From contig JADBEO010000018.1 in the NCBI GenBank assembly GCA_031316315.1, positions 22,264-86,263 on the forward strand: a stretch of DNA of 64,000 bases. The letters are read 5' to 3'. Shown here piece after piece: positions 1-7,169 of this stretch (the first letter of the stretch is position 1; every line of letters begins with the position of its first letter). A program made the position numbers and the translations under genes. The stretch comes from Chelatococcus sambhunathii. Lineage in GTDB: Bacteria; Pseudomonadota; Alphaproteobacteria; Rhizobiales; Methylopilaceae. The notes beneath the pieces are model-generated. The model saw only the letters and a program-made list of their open reading frames with translations. It made no database searches and was not told the DNA's origin.

Positions 1-128
1 GCCAAAACAATGTCGAGCGCGACGGCGTCCGCCTCTGACCAGCGCCATCCGCTAAGACACAAGCGAGACCGGATCGCGTGTCGACACGTCGCCTCGAAAG
101 CGAACGGCGTGGGGTCGCCGGCCCTCAT
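1..128 (-). CDS. Phage/satellite small protein, N-terminal part only (cut by window edge)
   Basis: An open frame starts at an ATG whose first base is position 128 and runs off the left edge after 42 codons. It begins MRAGDPTPFAFEATCRHAIR and continues with a Trp-rich stretch (SGWRWSEAD). It lies 43 bases downstream of a tiny ORF that overlaps the portal stop, on the same strand, so it probably belongs to the same operon. I do not recognise a named family; the opening resembles short hypothetical proteins I associate with alphaproteobacterial phage-like gene clusters, which is a recollection and not a search result. No function is proposed. The Shine-Dalgarno is weak, and an in-frame GTG four codons upstream is an alternative start. 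Confidence 0.5.
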   Translation of the reverse strand, partial: MRAGDPTPFAFEATCRHAIRSRLCLSGWRWSEADAVALDIVL

Positions 129-171
129 GATGGCGACCACGATGACGACGAGATGCTGGCGCCGGTCGCGG

Positions 172-246
172 TTAAGCCGCCGCTTGACCGGCCTTCGGAC
201 GATGACGGGCGCCGGCGTCCATGAGAGCCGCGAGAGCATTGATCAC
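172..246 (-). CDS. Possible 24-aa peptide overlapping the portal stop
   Basis: A GTG at 246-244 overlaps the portal TGA in a GTGA arrangement and opens a 24-codon frame ending at TAA (174-172), with the sequence MINALAALMDAGARHRPKAG followed by QAAA. The overlap type is the same as elsewhere in this element, which is the only support. It could be a real leader or coupling peptide, or chance. No domain can be assigned at this length. Confidence 0.25.
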   Translation of the reverse strand: MINALAALMDAGARHRPKAGQAAA

Positions 247-1304
247 TCCGCCCAATCGATGAACCCCAGCGCGTCCTTGACGGTTTCGGGCGCGAGCCCT
301 GCTTCCTTGGCGGTCGCCATCGCCTGCAGCATGGCGCCGAGCGCCCTCGCCTTTCCGCCGTGATCGAACGCCTGCGCCGGCCGCACCACGTCGATCAGAA
401 CGCTCGTCCCGAGCTTCGCCGTCGCTTCCTCGGCCATCAGTTGCGCGATCGGCTGCAGCACCCACTGCGCGAGATGCCGCTGCGCTTCGCGCACCAGCGG
501 CCCCGTAGTCGCGGGATTAAGCAGGCCGGGCAAGATGCCGAAAACACCATAGATTTCGCTCTTGGCGTCCGTCAGCAGCTTATCGGCCAGCGTCCGCTCC
601 AGATTGGGCGAGAGCTGATCCGGCGACTTGCCGAGCTGCGGGTGCATGCCCGCTCCGACCGCCTGCGCCACGCCCTCGATAACGAGAGCCGCGCCGCGCC
701 TGCCCCGGAAACTGCCCCGCAGCGCCGCCATGTCGTCCGTCGAGCCCTCGGGAACAGGCACGATTTGGGAGCCGAGCGGCGCGTCGCGGAACACGTCGCG
801 CAAGGCGGTCTCGATCTCCTCAAGCAATTCCGCCGACAGCCGCGCGCGACGCAACGGCGCCTGCCCGGTCCACGGCGCGGCTGGATCGGAGCCGATCTTG
901 AAATGCAGAACCTCGGCCGCGAGCGCGGTCTCGGTTCGCCCGCCGCCGATCTCGGGAAGGCCCAGGCGGTAGGCGCGCGGCTCGCCGTAGCGGGTCGCCA
1001 TGTCCCAGTCGGTCGCCGGCACGAGCCGGTCGCGAATCAGAAAGACCGCCTCGCCCCGCAGCGCGAGCGAGCGCGCCGTCAACGCCATTGTCCGGCGGTC
1101 GAGCATGTCAGCGCCGGACACGTCCGCAAGGGACATTCCTGCCTCCCACAACGTGATGGACGTTTGAACGGCGGCGGTCAGCTCGGCGAGCCCCGTCGCG
1201 CCGCTGATCCAGCCCTCGCGCGCGGCCATGAGCGCGGCGGTATAGCCGACCGGAGCCGCACGGGTCTCGACAGGCTTGCGCCGGAAGATGTCGAGCATGC
1301 CCAT
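243..1304 (-). CDS. HK97-family phage portal protein
   Basis: The portal forms the dodecameric ring at one capsid vertex through which DNA is packaged. The 353-aa product starts MGMLDIFRRKPVETRA, and its central part (VLHFKIGSDPAAPWTGQAPL, then a helix-rich stretch) follows the HK97/SPP1-type portal pattern. It is near the short end of the family, usually about 380-420 aa. The chosen ATG at 1304 overlaps the upstream protease stop as TGATG, indicating translational coupling; a second ATG six bases later is possible, and an upstream in-frame ATG inside the protease gene is rejected. It is the third structural gene after capsid and protease, the reverse of the common portal-protease-capsid order. 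Confidence 0.85.
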   Translation of the reverse strand: MGMLDIFRRKPVETRAAPVGYTAALMAAREGWISGATGLAELTAAVQTSITLWEAGMSLADVSGADMLDRRTMALTARSLALRGEAVFLIRDRLVPATDWDMATRYGEPRAYRLGLPEIGGGRTETALAAEVLHFKIGSDPAAPWTGQAPLRRARLSAELLEEIETALRDVFRDAPLGSQIVPVPEGSTDDMAALRGSFRGRRGAALVIEGVAQAVGAGMHPQLGKSPDQLSPNLERTLADKLLTDAKSEIYGVFGILPGLLNPATTGPLVREAQRHLAQWVLQPIAQLMAEEATAKLGTSVLIDVVRPAQAFDHGGKARALGAMLQAMATAKEAGLAPETVKDALGFIDWAE

Positions 1305-1852
1305 CAGAGCCTCCAGCGATTGAGCGGATGGCGCGTCGCGCTGCGGGGTGCGGTCGCCGGCGCCCACGCCCGCGCCTCGATCTGCGCCGCCGGGTAAGCC
1401 GGGCGGGTGACCGCCGACAGCTCGAACAGCGCCGCCACTGTTACGGTGCGCACCACGCCGTCGCCGCGCCGCTCGACGCGCTCGCCGCCGTCCGCGACGC
1501 GGAAGCCGGGCGAAAGCCCCCGGATCAGTCCTTCGGCATGCGCGGCCAGGAAGTCCCGAGCCCAGCTTGTGCCCTCGCCTATGGTCGCCTCGACGGTCAG
1601 CGCCTCGTCGCCGTCAGTCAGCCGCAGCGTTCCCGCCGAGCGGGACGCCAACGGCTTTCCGAAGTCATGGCCGGACAGCAGATGGATCTCGTCGCCGGTC
1701 TCGATCCGGCTTGCGAAGGCGCGAGAGGCGATGATCTCGCGCCGCCCGGCCGCCAGCTCGGTCTCGACGCCATAGGGGAACGTCGCCCGGAGACGGGTCG
1801 CCCCGCCCTCCGAGCGCAGCTCCAGCGCGCCGGCCGGCGTTCCCCAAAGCAT
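1304..1852 (-). CDS. HK97-family prohead protease (peptidase U35/S78)
   Basis: This enzyme cleaves the scaffolding domain of the capsid protein during head maturation. The 182-aa protein has the family landmarks: His62 in SGHDFGKPLASR, Ser114 in LIRGLSPGFRV, and the conserved segment ending FELSAVTRPAYP at residues 144-153. Its length is normal for the family (about 180-230). The ATG at 1852 sits two bases after the capsid stop; longer open frame upstream is antisense-like capsid sequence and was rejected. The stop overlaps the portal start (TGATG). Product identity is secure; catalytic roles are taken from the family. Confidence 0.88.
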   Translation of the reverse strand: MLWGTPAGALELRSEGGATRLRATFPYGVETELAAGRREIIASRAFASRIETGDEIHLLSGHDFGKPLASRSAGTLRLTDGDEALTVEATIGEGTSWARDFLAAHAEGLIRGLSPGFRVADGGERVERRGDGVVRTVTVAALFELSAVTRPAYPAAQIEARAWAPATAPRSATRHPLNRWRL

Positions 1853-1854
1853 CG

Positions 1855-3087
1855 TCAGGCCCCGACGCCGGTCAGGATGCGCGTCTGCAGCCCCCTCGGG
1901 ACGGTGAAGTCCGCCGTCACGAGCCCGGTCAGGACCAGGGCGCCCGACTGCGCCTTGGTATAGGGGTCGCGGATTAGGTCGACGCCGCCATAGATGCCGA
2001 GATAGCCCGGCGCGACGCCCTGAACGGTCGCCGTCATGATCGCCGTTTCGTCGGGGATGACGTTGCTGATCGAGGGCGTGCCGACCTGCTTCGTCAGCCG
2101 GTCCCATTCGGAGACCGCCGTCCCGTCGATCAGCGCCTCGTCGAGGTCGGACCAAATTGCCGGATCGAAGGCCAGATTGACTTGGCTCGGGCTGCTGATC
2201 GCGTTCGCTTCCATGAAGGCGACTATTTCGGCTCGGAAAGCCGCCCATGTCGCGGCGGCTCCTACCGGCGTCGAGGCGATGCCGTAGGTCGCCGCGCCCG
2301 GAATGATGCCGAGCGGCTGGCCGGCGGAGCCCGAGCCGTTGATCGTCACGCGATCCAGCTCGGCCCCGATGACGGCGTTGAGGTCGCGCCGGATCGCAGC
2401 CTCCAGCCCGTCGCCGGCCTGCTTCAGCGCCTTCCGCGAAATGACCATCTGCGCGCCGCCGGTATAGTCCGGCGTCAGCGAGCGCTCGGCCGTCTCGTAG
2501 GGCGACGCCGCGCCGACGTTCGCCAACTCGGTCGTCTGCCAGCCGAAGGTCGCACCCGCCGTCGCGACCGGGAAGGCGAGCGAGCCGGAGACAATGTTGA
2601 CGCGCTCGATCCCGAGCTTGGCGGCGATCGAGTTAGGGAAGATGCGGTCGATGATAGGGCGGATGGCCTTCGGCGAGGGCGCATCCTCGGCGACGGTCTC
2701 GCCGGCGCGGGTCTCCAGCGCCGCCAGCGGGACCGGAACGCCGCGATAGCCGCCCTTGGCGCGCATCTCCTCGACGATCTCCTTGGTCGCCCCGTCGAGC
2801 GCCCTGCCCTCGTCGAGTGCGAGCGCGACCTGCCGCAGCTCGAACTTACCAATCAGTTCCGCATAGTCGCGGTCGGAACGGGTTTCGAGGTCGGCGCCGG
2901 CCTCGCGGCGTTCGTCGTCCTCCGCGACGAGCGCGGCGCGATAGCGCGTCTCGTTCGTGCGGTACTCCGCATCCAGACCTTCCATCTGGCGCGTCTCTTC
3001 GTCGGTCGGCTTGTCCTTGCCGACGACCGCGGCGAGGTTCTGGCGGATTTCGGACTGCCGCCGGGCGATCTTCACAGATTCCAGCAT
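1855..3087 (-). CDS. HK97-fold major capsid protein
   Basis: The 410-aa protein has a charged, predicted coiled-coil N-terminal arm (about residues 1-110, rich in Glu, Arg and Ala) that would be the scaffolding delta domain, then a HK97-type shell domain with hallmark stretches such as PIIDRIFPNSIAAKLGIERV, the APATAG-like FPVATAGATFGW turn, and a C-terminal region ending DFTVPRGLQTRILTGVGA. The ATG at 3087 has a strong Shine-Dalgarno (AAGGAAATCACC before ATG). The open frame extends further upstream, but that is out-of-frame HNH and terminase sequence. It is followed two bases later by the protease. A self-encoded capsid in an element with no visible tail genes is the main clue that this may be a capsid-forming satellite. 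Confidence 0.9.
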   Translation of the reverse strand: MLESVKIARRQSEIRQNLAAVVGKDKPTDEETRQMEGLDAEYRTNETRYRAALVAEDDERREAGADLETRSDRDYAELIGKFELRQVALALDEGRALDGATKEIVEEMRAKGGYRGVPVPLAALETRAGETVAEDAPSPKAIRPIIDRIFPNSIAAKLGIERVNIVSGSLAFPVATAGATFGWQTTELANVGAASPYETAERSLTPDYTGGAQMVISRKALKQAGDGLEAAIRRDLNAVIGAELDRVTINGSGSAGQPLGIIPGAATYGIASTPVGAAATWAAFRAEIVAFMEANAISSPSQVNLAFDPAIWSDLDEALIDGTAVSEWDRLTKQVGTPSISNVIPDETAIMTATVQGVAPGYLGIYGGVDLIRDPYTKAQSGALVLTGLVTADFTVPRGLQTRILTGVGA

Positions 3088-3425
3088 GGTGATTTCCTTC
3101 CTGCCGGGGTTGCTGGGTCCGGCGCCAGATCGGCGACGGCTCGGGACCACGCCCGGCGTTCGGGCGATGGTTCGGGATGCCCGCATTCGATGCGGGTTTT
3201 TCGGGTGTGGCACTGGCTGCAGAGCGTCTGCAGGTTCGCCGCGTCGAACGCCTTTTCCGGCACGTTTCGCACCGGCCGGACGTGATCGACTTCCAGCCGG
3301 CCGCGCGCTCCGCAAGACCGGCAGGCCCAGCCGTCGCGCTCCAGAATCTGATGACGCAGCACCTGCCAGCGGGCGGTCTTCAGAACCGGCCGGGAATAGC
3401 GGCGATAGGCGTCCTTCAGACCCAT
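3072..3425 (-). CDS. HNH endonuclease next to the terminase
   Basis: The 117-aa protein carries a compact HNH fold: CxxC at Cys35/Cys38 (CRSCG), the catalytic-type D47-H48 (LEVDHVRPV), Asn64 (AANLQTLC) and a second CxxCH at residues 69-73. In HK97-type phages such an HNH protein cooperates with the large terminase in genome cutting and packaging; that role is inferred here from position. Its start overlaps the terL stop by 10 bases and its 3' end overlaps the capsid start by 16 bases, so it is embedded in the packaging operon. The ATG at 3425 is the first Met giving a protein that aligns with the domain start. Confidence 0.85.
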   Translation of the reverse strand: MGLKDAYRRYSRPVLKTARWQVLRHQILERDGWACRSCGARGRLEVDHVRPVRNVPEKAFDAANLQTLCSQCHTRKTRIECGHPEPSPERRAWSRAVADLAPDPATPAGRKSPCWNL

Positions 3426-5038
3426 GACGCCCTCGCCTTGCGAAGAGGCGCGGCTTTGCGGCGCATGCCCTCGGCGACCGCCAGCACCGTCGCGGCGGCG
3501 GCGTCGATCCTGCCGAGCGATCGACCCTTGGCGAGCTTGCAGTTCTGCGCCGGGTCGACGAGCACGATCGCGTCCGCGAACGCCGATCGAAGCAACAGGG
3601 ACGGCGCCACCCTGATCTCGCCATCGAACAGCGCCCGGCGAAAGCGCTCCACGTCCTCGGAACCGTCTTTCCAGCCGAAGCCGCGCTGAATGAACGGCAC
3701 GCGGGAGAGCCCGGCCTTGTCGATCGCCTCCACGAACTCCGAGTAGCGAAAGCGGTCGCCGACGATTGCCGTGACCGGAGCGCCGTCGAGGTGGCGGACG
3801 ATCTGCGCCAGCCACGGGCCGGGCGGCACGGTGTTGTCGCCCATGACGGACAGCTCGCCGCGTTCCTGCATCTCAAGATATCGGCCCGACACGCCGTCCG
3901 ACGCGCCTCGATCGGCGAGCGAGGGGACCGCCGGGAACGTGCCCAGCGCCTCCAGCCGGCCGGACTCGGGCCAGTAGAACGACGCCGCCGACATAGAACG
4001 CGAGCCGCCCAGATCGACGCCCAGGACGCACGGCCCGGCGCGCGGCGGCAGGGCGTCCGTGGCGACCTCGGCCGCCATCCACTCGTCGACTGTGACGAGC
4101 ATGGAGCGATCCTCGGTAGAGACGCGCTCGTTCCGATTCAGGTTGCGGAAGCTGGATAGCGCCGATCCGCCGCGCGCGATGGCGCGCCGGGCCTGCCCGA
4201 CGAGCCATTCAGGCGATGCGCCGATCCCTTCGCGGGCGCCGGGATTGGCGATCAGCAGGCTTTCGAGGTCGTCGGCCGGAAGGCCGGGCGGCGGGCGATG
4301 CTCCTGCACGTAGGCACCGGGCGGCGGCTCGTCGATCCAGCGGGAAAACGTGTTGGCGTCGTCGGGCGCGCTGGTCGAGATAATCAGCGCCCGCCCGCCC
4401 CGCTTGCCGAGACCGCTCAAAATAGCGTTTTCGAGCGCGTCGCCCTTCTCGCGCTCCCATGCAGCGCGCTCGTCGAGGATGGCGAGCGTCGGCGCGCCGC
4501 CGAGAATGGATTTGCCGTCCGCCGGAACCACGCGGATCAGACCGCCGTCATTCCCGCTGAACTCGGCCTCCAGCCGCTGCCCATAGCGGATTTTGAACAA
4601 CTCCTGATCGGCCTCGGGCAGCCGGGAGATGAAGCCGACAACGAACTTGAAAGCGGTCGCCGCCTGATCGCGATTGCGGGCGGCGAGAACGATTTCGCGG
4701 TTCGGCTGCCGGTCCCATTTTCCCATCGCGCTACCAAGCGCGAGCCCCGACGCCAAAGCGGTTTTCGCATTGCCGCGACCGATCGACAGGATGCCGACCA
4801 TGATCTCGTCGGCCAGAGCGCCACGAACGAAATTCTTCTGGTAGTCGGCGAGCCGTAGCGGCTGCCCGGCGAGTGGCCCCTCGGGGATGGTCAGGGTTTC
4901 CAGAAACTCGATCGCGATGGACGAAATGTGCGGGGAACAGTCCCCCCGCCGGTCCGCCCTTTGCGAAGATTTCCGGGCATTGGGACCAGCCTTCCGCGTG
5001 GTCCTCGTCCGCTTCGGCTTGGTCGTCGCGCCCGTCAT
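3416..5038 (-). CDS. Phage terminase large subunit (TerL)
   Basis: This is the packaging motor and nuclease. The 540-aa protein has the ATPase Walker A at residues 85-93 (SIGRGNAKT), Walker B with catalytic carboxylate at 186-190 (AILDE), a coupling motif near IISTSAPDD (219-227), and a C-terminal RNase H-like nuclease beginning at Asp342 (VLGVDLGGSRS). The first 35 residues are basic and probably disordered. The ATG overlaps the connector stop as ATGA. No small terminase gene is recognisable in the usual upstream place, which is occupied by a gp6-like connector. Family assignment is secure; the exact Pfam subgroup is not. Confidence 0.92.
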   Translation of the reverse strand: MTGATTKPKRTRTTRKAGPNARKSSQRADRRGDCSPHISSIAIEFLETLTIPEGPLAGQPLRLADYQKNFVRGALADEIMVGILSIGRGNAKTALASGLALGSAMGKWDRQPNREIVLAARNRDQAATAFKFVVGFISRLPEADQELFKIRYGQRLEAEFSGNDGGLIRVVPADGKSILGGAPTLAILDERAAWEREKGDALENAILSGLGKRGGRALIISTSAPDDANTFSRWIDEPPPGAYVQEHRPPPGLPADDLESLLIANPGAREGIGASPEWLVGQARRAIARGGSALSSFRNLNRNERVSTEDRSMLVTVDEWMAAEVATDALPPRAGPCVLGVDLGGSRSMSAASFYWPESGRLEALGTFPAVPSLADRGASDGVSGRYLEMQERGELSVMGDNTVPPGPWLAQIVRHLDGAPVTAIVGDRFRYSEFVEAIDKAGLSRVPFIQRGFGWKDGSEDVERFRRALFDGEIRVAPSLLLRSAFADAIVLVDPAQNCKLAKGRSLGRIDAAAATVLAVAEGMRRKAAPLRKARASWV

Positions 5039-5559
5039 GCGGCGACCCGACGATAGCGCGCGGCGATCCGGGCGGCGGCGACGCTCAGCCCCTGCTTGCC
5101 GTCCTCCGAGCCGCGCAGATCGTAGTAGCGGGCGACCTGATCGGCGATGGCGAGCGCGAGGTCGGCCGGCACGTCCTCCGGCTCGTCGCCGTAGCCGGCC
5201 TCATAGGTGATCGTCACCAGCCCGCCCATGCCCTCGGGCAGTCGCAGGACAGGATGCTTGCCGGGCGTGATTGCATCGGGCGCGACCGCCTCACCGTTGA
5301 TGGTGACGGCGGTTCCGGGCGCGAGCGGTGCGACGGGCAGGATGACGCTCGTCGCTGTCTCTACGTTCGCCTCGATGGTCCAGATGATTTGCTGCCGGAG
5401 CAACGCGACCTCGGCGTGCGCCTCGATCTCGGCCGCCGCCGCGCGGCCCATGTTCGTCAGGCTCAGGTCGTCGTCGTCGAAGTCGACGCGGGCGTGCGCC
5501 TTCAGCGCGTCGAGCGTGAAGGGGTCCATTGCTGCAGCCGAGATGCGCGCGAGGGCCAT
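5035..5559 (-). CDS. gp6-like head-tail connector protein
   Basis: The 174-aa product has the helical N-terminal half (MDPFTLDALKAHARVDFDDD, then the DLSLTNMGRAAAAEIEAHAE segment) and a central beta region (TEAGYGDEPEDVPADLALA-like pattern at about 128-146) typical of HK97 gp6/YqbG-like connectors that plug under the portal. It is the first gene of the head module and precedes terL, with which it shares an ATGA overlap. The ATG at 5559 is preferred. A GTG-ATG pair at 5592/5589 lies inside an 18-bp palindrome next to the likely promoter and would put a regulatory site inside the coding region. In phages this gene normally follows the capsid gene, so its place here is unusual. Confidence 0.75.
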   Translation of the reverse strand: MALARISAAAMDPFTLDALKAHARVDFDDDDLSLTNMGRAAAAEIEAHAEVALLRQQIIWTIEANVETATSVILPVAPLAPGTAVTINGEAVAPDAITPGKHPVLRLPEGMGGLVTITYEAGYGDEPEDVPADLALAIADQVARYYDLRGSEDGKQGLSVAAARIAARYRRVAA

Positions 5560-5574
5560 GAACGATGTCCGATT

Positions 5575-5592
5575 GTGATGATATAACATCAC
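5575..5592. promoter_or_regulatory. 18-bp perfect palindrome before the head-module operon
   Basis: GTGATG-ATATAA-CATCAC forms two 6-bp arms around a 6-bp A/T core, 16 bases upstream of the connector ATG. Reading the minus strand, a TTGGAC box about 18 bases upstream and the TTATAT core give a plausible but weak sigma70-type promoter. A regulator binding here could control the whole packaging operon; this is inference. Confidence 0.45.
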
Positions 5593-5638
5593 ATATCTTA
5601 GGCGCCGTCCAACGTTGTCCGTGCATTCTGTCGGGAAG

Positions 5639-6028
5639 CTAAGCTCCCCCAGCCTCAGCGAAGCCGCGCACTAAACACGGGAGCTTAAACTGGGGCGGGA
5701 CGATCCAGAGATGATAGGCGTTGCCGACCGCGACGACATCGGAGTGGCGGGGCATTACCTCAATCGCGACGGTGTCTTCCCCGAACAGCTCATTCTTGAT
5801 GCGCTGCTTGTCGCGCCAACGTGGTTCGCCCTCGCGAAGATCAATGTGCTTCGGATAGATCACGACCTGCAAGAACACACCTGAGGAGGTCTTCTCCTCC
5901 ATGCAAATGATCGAGAACCTGTCGTTCTCAAATGCCAGATCGTTCGGATGATTAGGGTCGCGTCTCCAGTCCCCCCAGTCGTCGTCACCGGCTGTCAGGA
6001 AACGCAGCAGATCAGGGTCCGTGATCAT
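5639..6028 (-). CDS. DUF7694-like phage protein
   Basis: The 129-aa protein starts MITDPDLLRFLTAGDDDWGD. It contains WRRDPNHPNDLAFENDRF, a central REGEPRWRDKQRIKNELFGE segment and AIEVMPRHSDVVAVGNAYHL near the C-terminus. The W..KQ.IKN.L.G.......E..P.......YHLW pattern matches what I remember of DUF7694, a small family from phages of unknown function; this is not a search result. It lies between the candidate origin and the head module and is the only gene in this part of the element not overlapping a neighbour. No catalytic motif is evident. Confidence 0.6.
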   Translation of the reverse strand: MITDPDLLRFLTAGDDDWGDWRRDPNHPNDLAFENDRFSIICMEEKTSSGVFLQVVIYPKHIDLREGEPRWRDKQRIKNELFGEDTVAIEVMPRHSDVVAVGNAYHLWIVPPQFKLPCLVRGFAEAGGA

Positions 6029-6085
6029 CTCGATAGCCCCTTAGTCGGTTTCCAACCCGCGCCGTTGATTGGTGAAAATCGACCC

Positions 6086-6173
6086 GTCTCAAGTTTCAGT
6101 TTCAGTTTTGGTTTTCGTTTCAGTCTCCGTCTGCGTTTCCTGTTTACGTCTCCGTTTCCGTTTCCTTGTTTGC
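6086..6173. repeat. Iteron-like hexamer array, candidate replication origin
   Basis: On the plus strand, 6093-6165 divides into 12 consecutive six-base units of the type GTTTCA, GTTTCC, GTCTCC or GTTTTC, with one extra T at 6141. Looser units continue at 6086 and 6168. The minus strand is therefore a purine tract of GAAAC steps. The array fills the gap downstream of the initiator-like gene, next to a long palindrome, which is the layout of iteron origins in plasmids, phages and satellites. It has no open reading frame of merit. Confidence 0.6.
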
Positions 6174-6182
6174 CAACCGTCT

Positions 6183-6217
6183 CGATAGGGTTTCGATACG
6201 GTATCCAAACCCTATCG
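6183..6217. promoter_or_regulatory. 35-bp near-perfect palindrome at the candidate origin
   Basis: Arms CGATAGGGTTT (6183-6193) and AAACCCTATCG (6207-6217) are exact inverted repeats. Between them lies a second nested palindrome GATAC-G-GTATC (6195-6205), so only the centre base and one flanking pair break symmetry. It overlaps the stop codon of the initiator-like gene (6212-6214) and ends ten bases before the iteron-like tract. Likely roles are an initiator binding site or origin hairpin; a transcription terminator is less likely because no T-run follows on the minus strand. Confidence 0.6.
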
Positions 6218-6673
6218 GTCGCGGCCGTTGAAGTAGCCCGTTTGCGTTAGCCGCGAGCCCCCCTCGGCGGGCGCAGCCGTCCAGACTTCGGCGAATGCCT
6301 CCTCGGCCGCCTCGCGCAGTTTGTCGCTCTCGATGCCGTAGATCATGTTGCGGACGCCCTGCGCATGTTTCGGGTTCGCCGGCGGGCATGCGTGCAGATA
6401 GCGGTCGATTGCGATTTCTTCTGTCTCGGGGTCGTGCTGGATGAGGCCGACCGCCTTCACGCGGTCTCGCGCCGCCACATAGTCGTCGAGCTTCCAGCCC
6501 AGATCGGCGCAGGCGTAGCCGTCCGGGAGCCGGTAGACGCCGCAACTCGTGATGTGCGCGCAGGTCAGCAGATAAAGGTACAGCAGCCGCTCCCGATCGC
6601 CGTGCAGCCGGGCGAAACGCTCCGACCTCCACAGCGACCGGCGCACCATCGTGAACGTCGCGGCGCGGCTCAC
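6212..6673 (-). CDS. Replication-initiator-like winged-helix protein
   Basis: The 153-aa product starts at a GTG (6673) overlapping the upstream stop as GTGA. Its core (ARLHGDRERLLYLYLLTCAH, then GVYRLPDGYACADLGW and a helix with GLIQHDPETEEIAIDRYL) follows the pattern of phage replisome-organiser N-terminal domains, in which a winged helix reads origin DNA. It ends soon after that domain, with no primase, helicase or DnaD-type C-terminal region, so it is either a minimal initiator or a truncated one. The iteron-like array and palindrome immediately downstream support an origin-binding role. An alternative is a plain regulator. An in-frame ATG ten codons inside (MVRRSLW) is another possible start. 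Confidence 0.6.
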   Translation of the reverse strand: MSRAATFTMVRRSLWRSERFARLHGDRERLLYLYLLTCAHITSCGVYRLPDGYACADLGWKLDDYVAARDRVKAVGLIQHDPETEEIAIDRYLHACPPANPKHAQGVRNMIYGIESDKLREAAEEAFAEVWTAAPAEGGSRLTQTGYFNGRDR

Positions 6674-6933
6674 GAGCCGCCCCCGTCGATGCCGACGCCG
6701 GCGATCAGATCGCCCGGCCCCCGAGCGTGCAGGCGGCGATGATGAAACCTGCACAGCCAGGTGACGACGAGCGGCGAGCCGTAATCGTCATGGTGCGCCT
6801 CGGCTGCCCCGCCGCAGATGCGACAGGGCTGCGGATCGAGGTTGCCCGCGCGGATGGCGTGGCGGACGGCGCCGTGCGCCCGGATCGCCTCCGGGTGCGC
6901 GCGGTTCCATTTGAGCTGCGGCGAGAGCGACAT
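6670..6933 (-). CDS. HNH-like zinc-finger small phage protein
   Basis: The 87-aa protein starts MSLSPQLKWNRAHPEAIRAH. It has a CxxCG knuckle (CRICGGAAEAHHDDYG) followed by WLCRFHHRRLHARG, giving a Cys2-His-His metal site with paired histidines. This C..C-HHxDY-LC..HH layout is common in short phage proteins usually annotated as HNH-like; the nuclease activity is not established. ATG at 6933 overlaps the previous stop as TGATG, and its stop overlaps the next start as GTGA, so it is translationally coupled on both sides. Confidence 0.6.
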   Translation of the reverse strand: MSLSPQLKWNRAHPEAIRAHGAVRHAIRAGNLDPQPCRICGGAAEAHHDDYGSPLVVTWLCRFHHRRLHARGPGDLIAGVGIDGGGS

Positions 6934-7169
6934 CACGCGCCCTCCGCCACGTACCCGCACAAACCCTCGTCGGTCAGCGCCTGGCGGACGCGGTTCGCTT
7001 CCGCGGGCGTCTCGACGAGCCGCGTCTCCATCGGCCGGCAGGTGCGGTGGATGATGATGGCCCAGCCCGTGCCCCAAGGCTCGACCACGAAGTAGCCGCC
7101 GGCCTTCGCCTCGAGCCAGTCGCGAATGTTGTTGAACTGGAAGGGAGGCGGCTTCACGGGCGCGGTCAT
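6933..7169 (-). CDS. Unknown 78-aa accessory protein
   Basis: Starts MTAPVKPPPFQFNNIRDWLE; a mixed alpha/beta pattern follows with YFVVEPWGTGWAIIIHRTCR and a C-terminal LTDEGLCGYVAEGA. No family is recognised. The ATG at 7169 overlaps the preceding stop (ATGA) and the stop overlaps the next start (TGATG). Compactness and the overlaps argue that it is a real gene of the early operon. Confidence 0.55.
   Translation of the reverse strand: MTAPVKPPPFQFNNIRDWLEAKAGGYFVVEPWGTGWAIIIHRTCRPMETRLVETPAEANRVRQALTDEGLCGYVAEGA

Noticed and set aside
1855..3876. A 673-codon version of the capsid gene
   Set aside because: The extra N-terminal sequence overlaps HNH and TerL coding in another frame; the ATG at 3087 has a strong ribosome-binding site and gives normal family length.
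1..5559. Gene transfer agent (RcGTA-like) head cluster
   Set aside because: GTA clusters have TerL-portal-protease-capsid order and no integrase, AlpA or origin; here both order and context differ.
5639..6028. Small terminase for the element
   Set aside because: Length is suitable but the sequence has the DUF7694-like W..KQ.IKN and YHLW pattern and no HTH typical of TerS.
6093..6165. CRISPR or coding tandem repeat
   Set aside because: Units are only six bases with no spacers, and no frame through them has a gene-like start and length.
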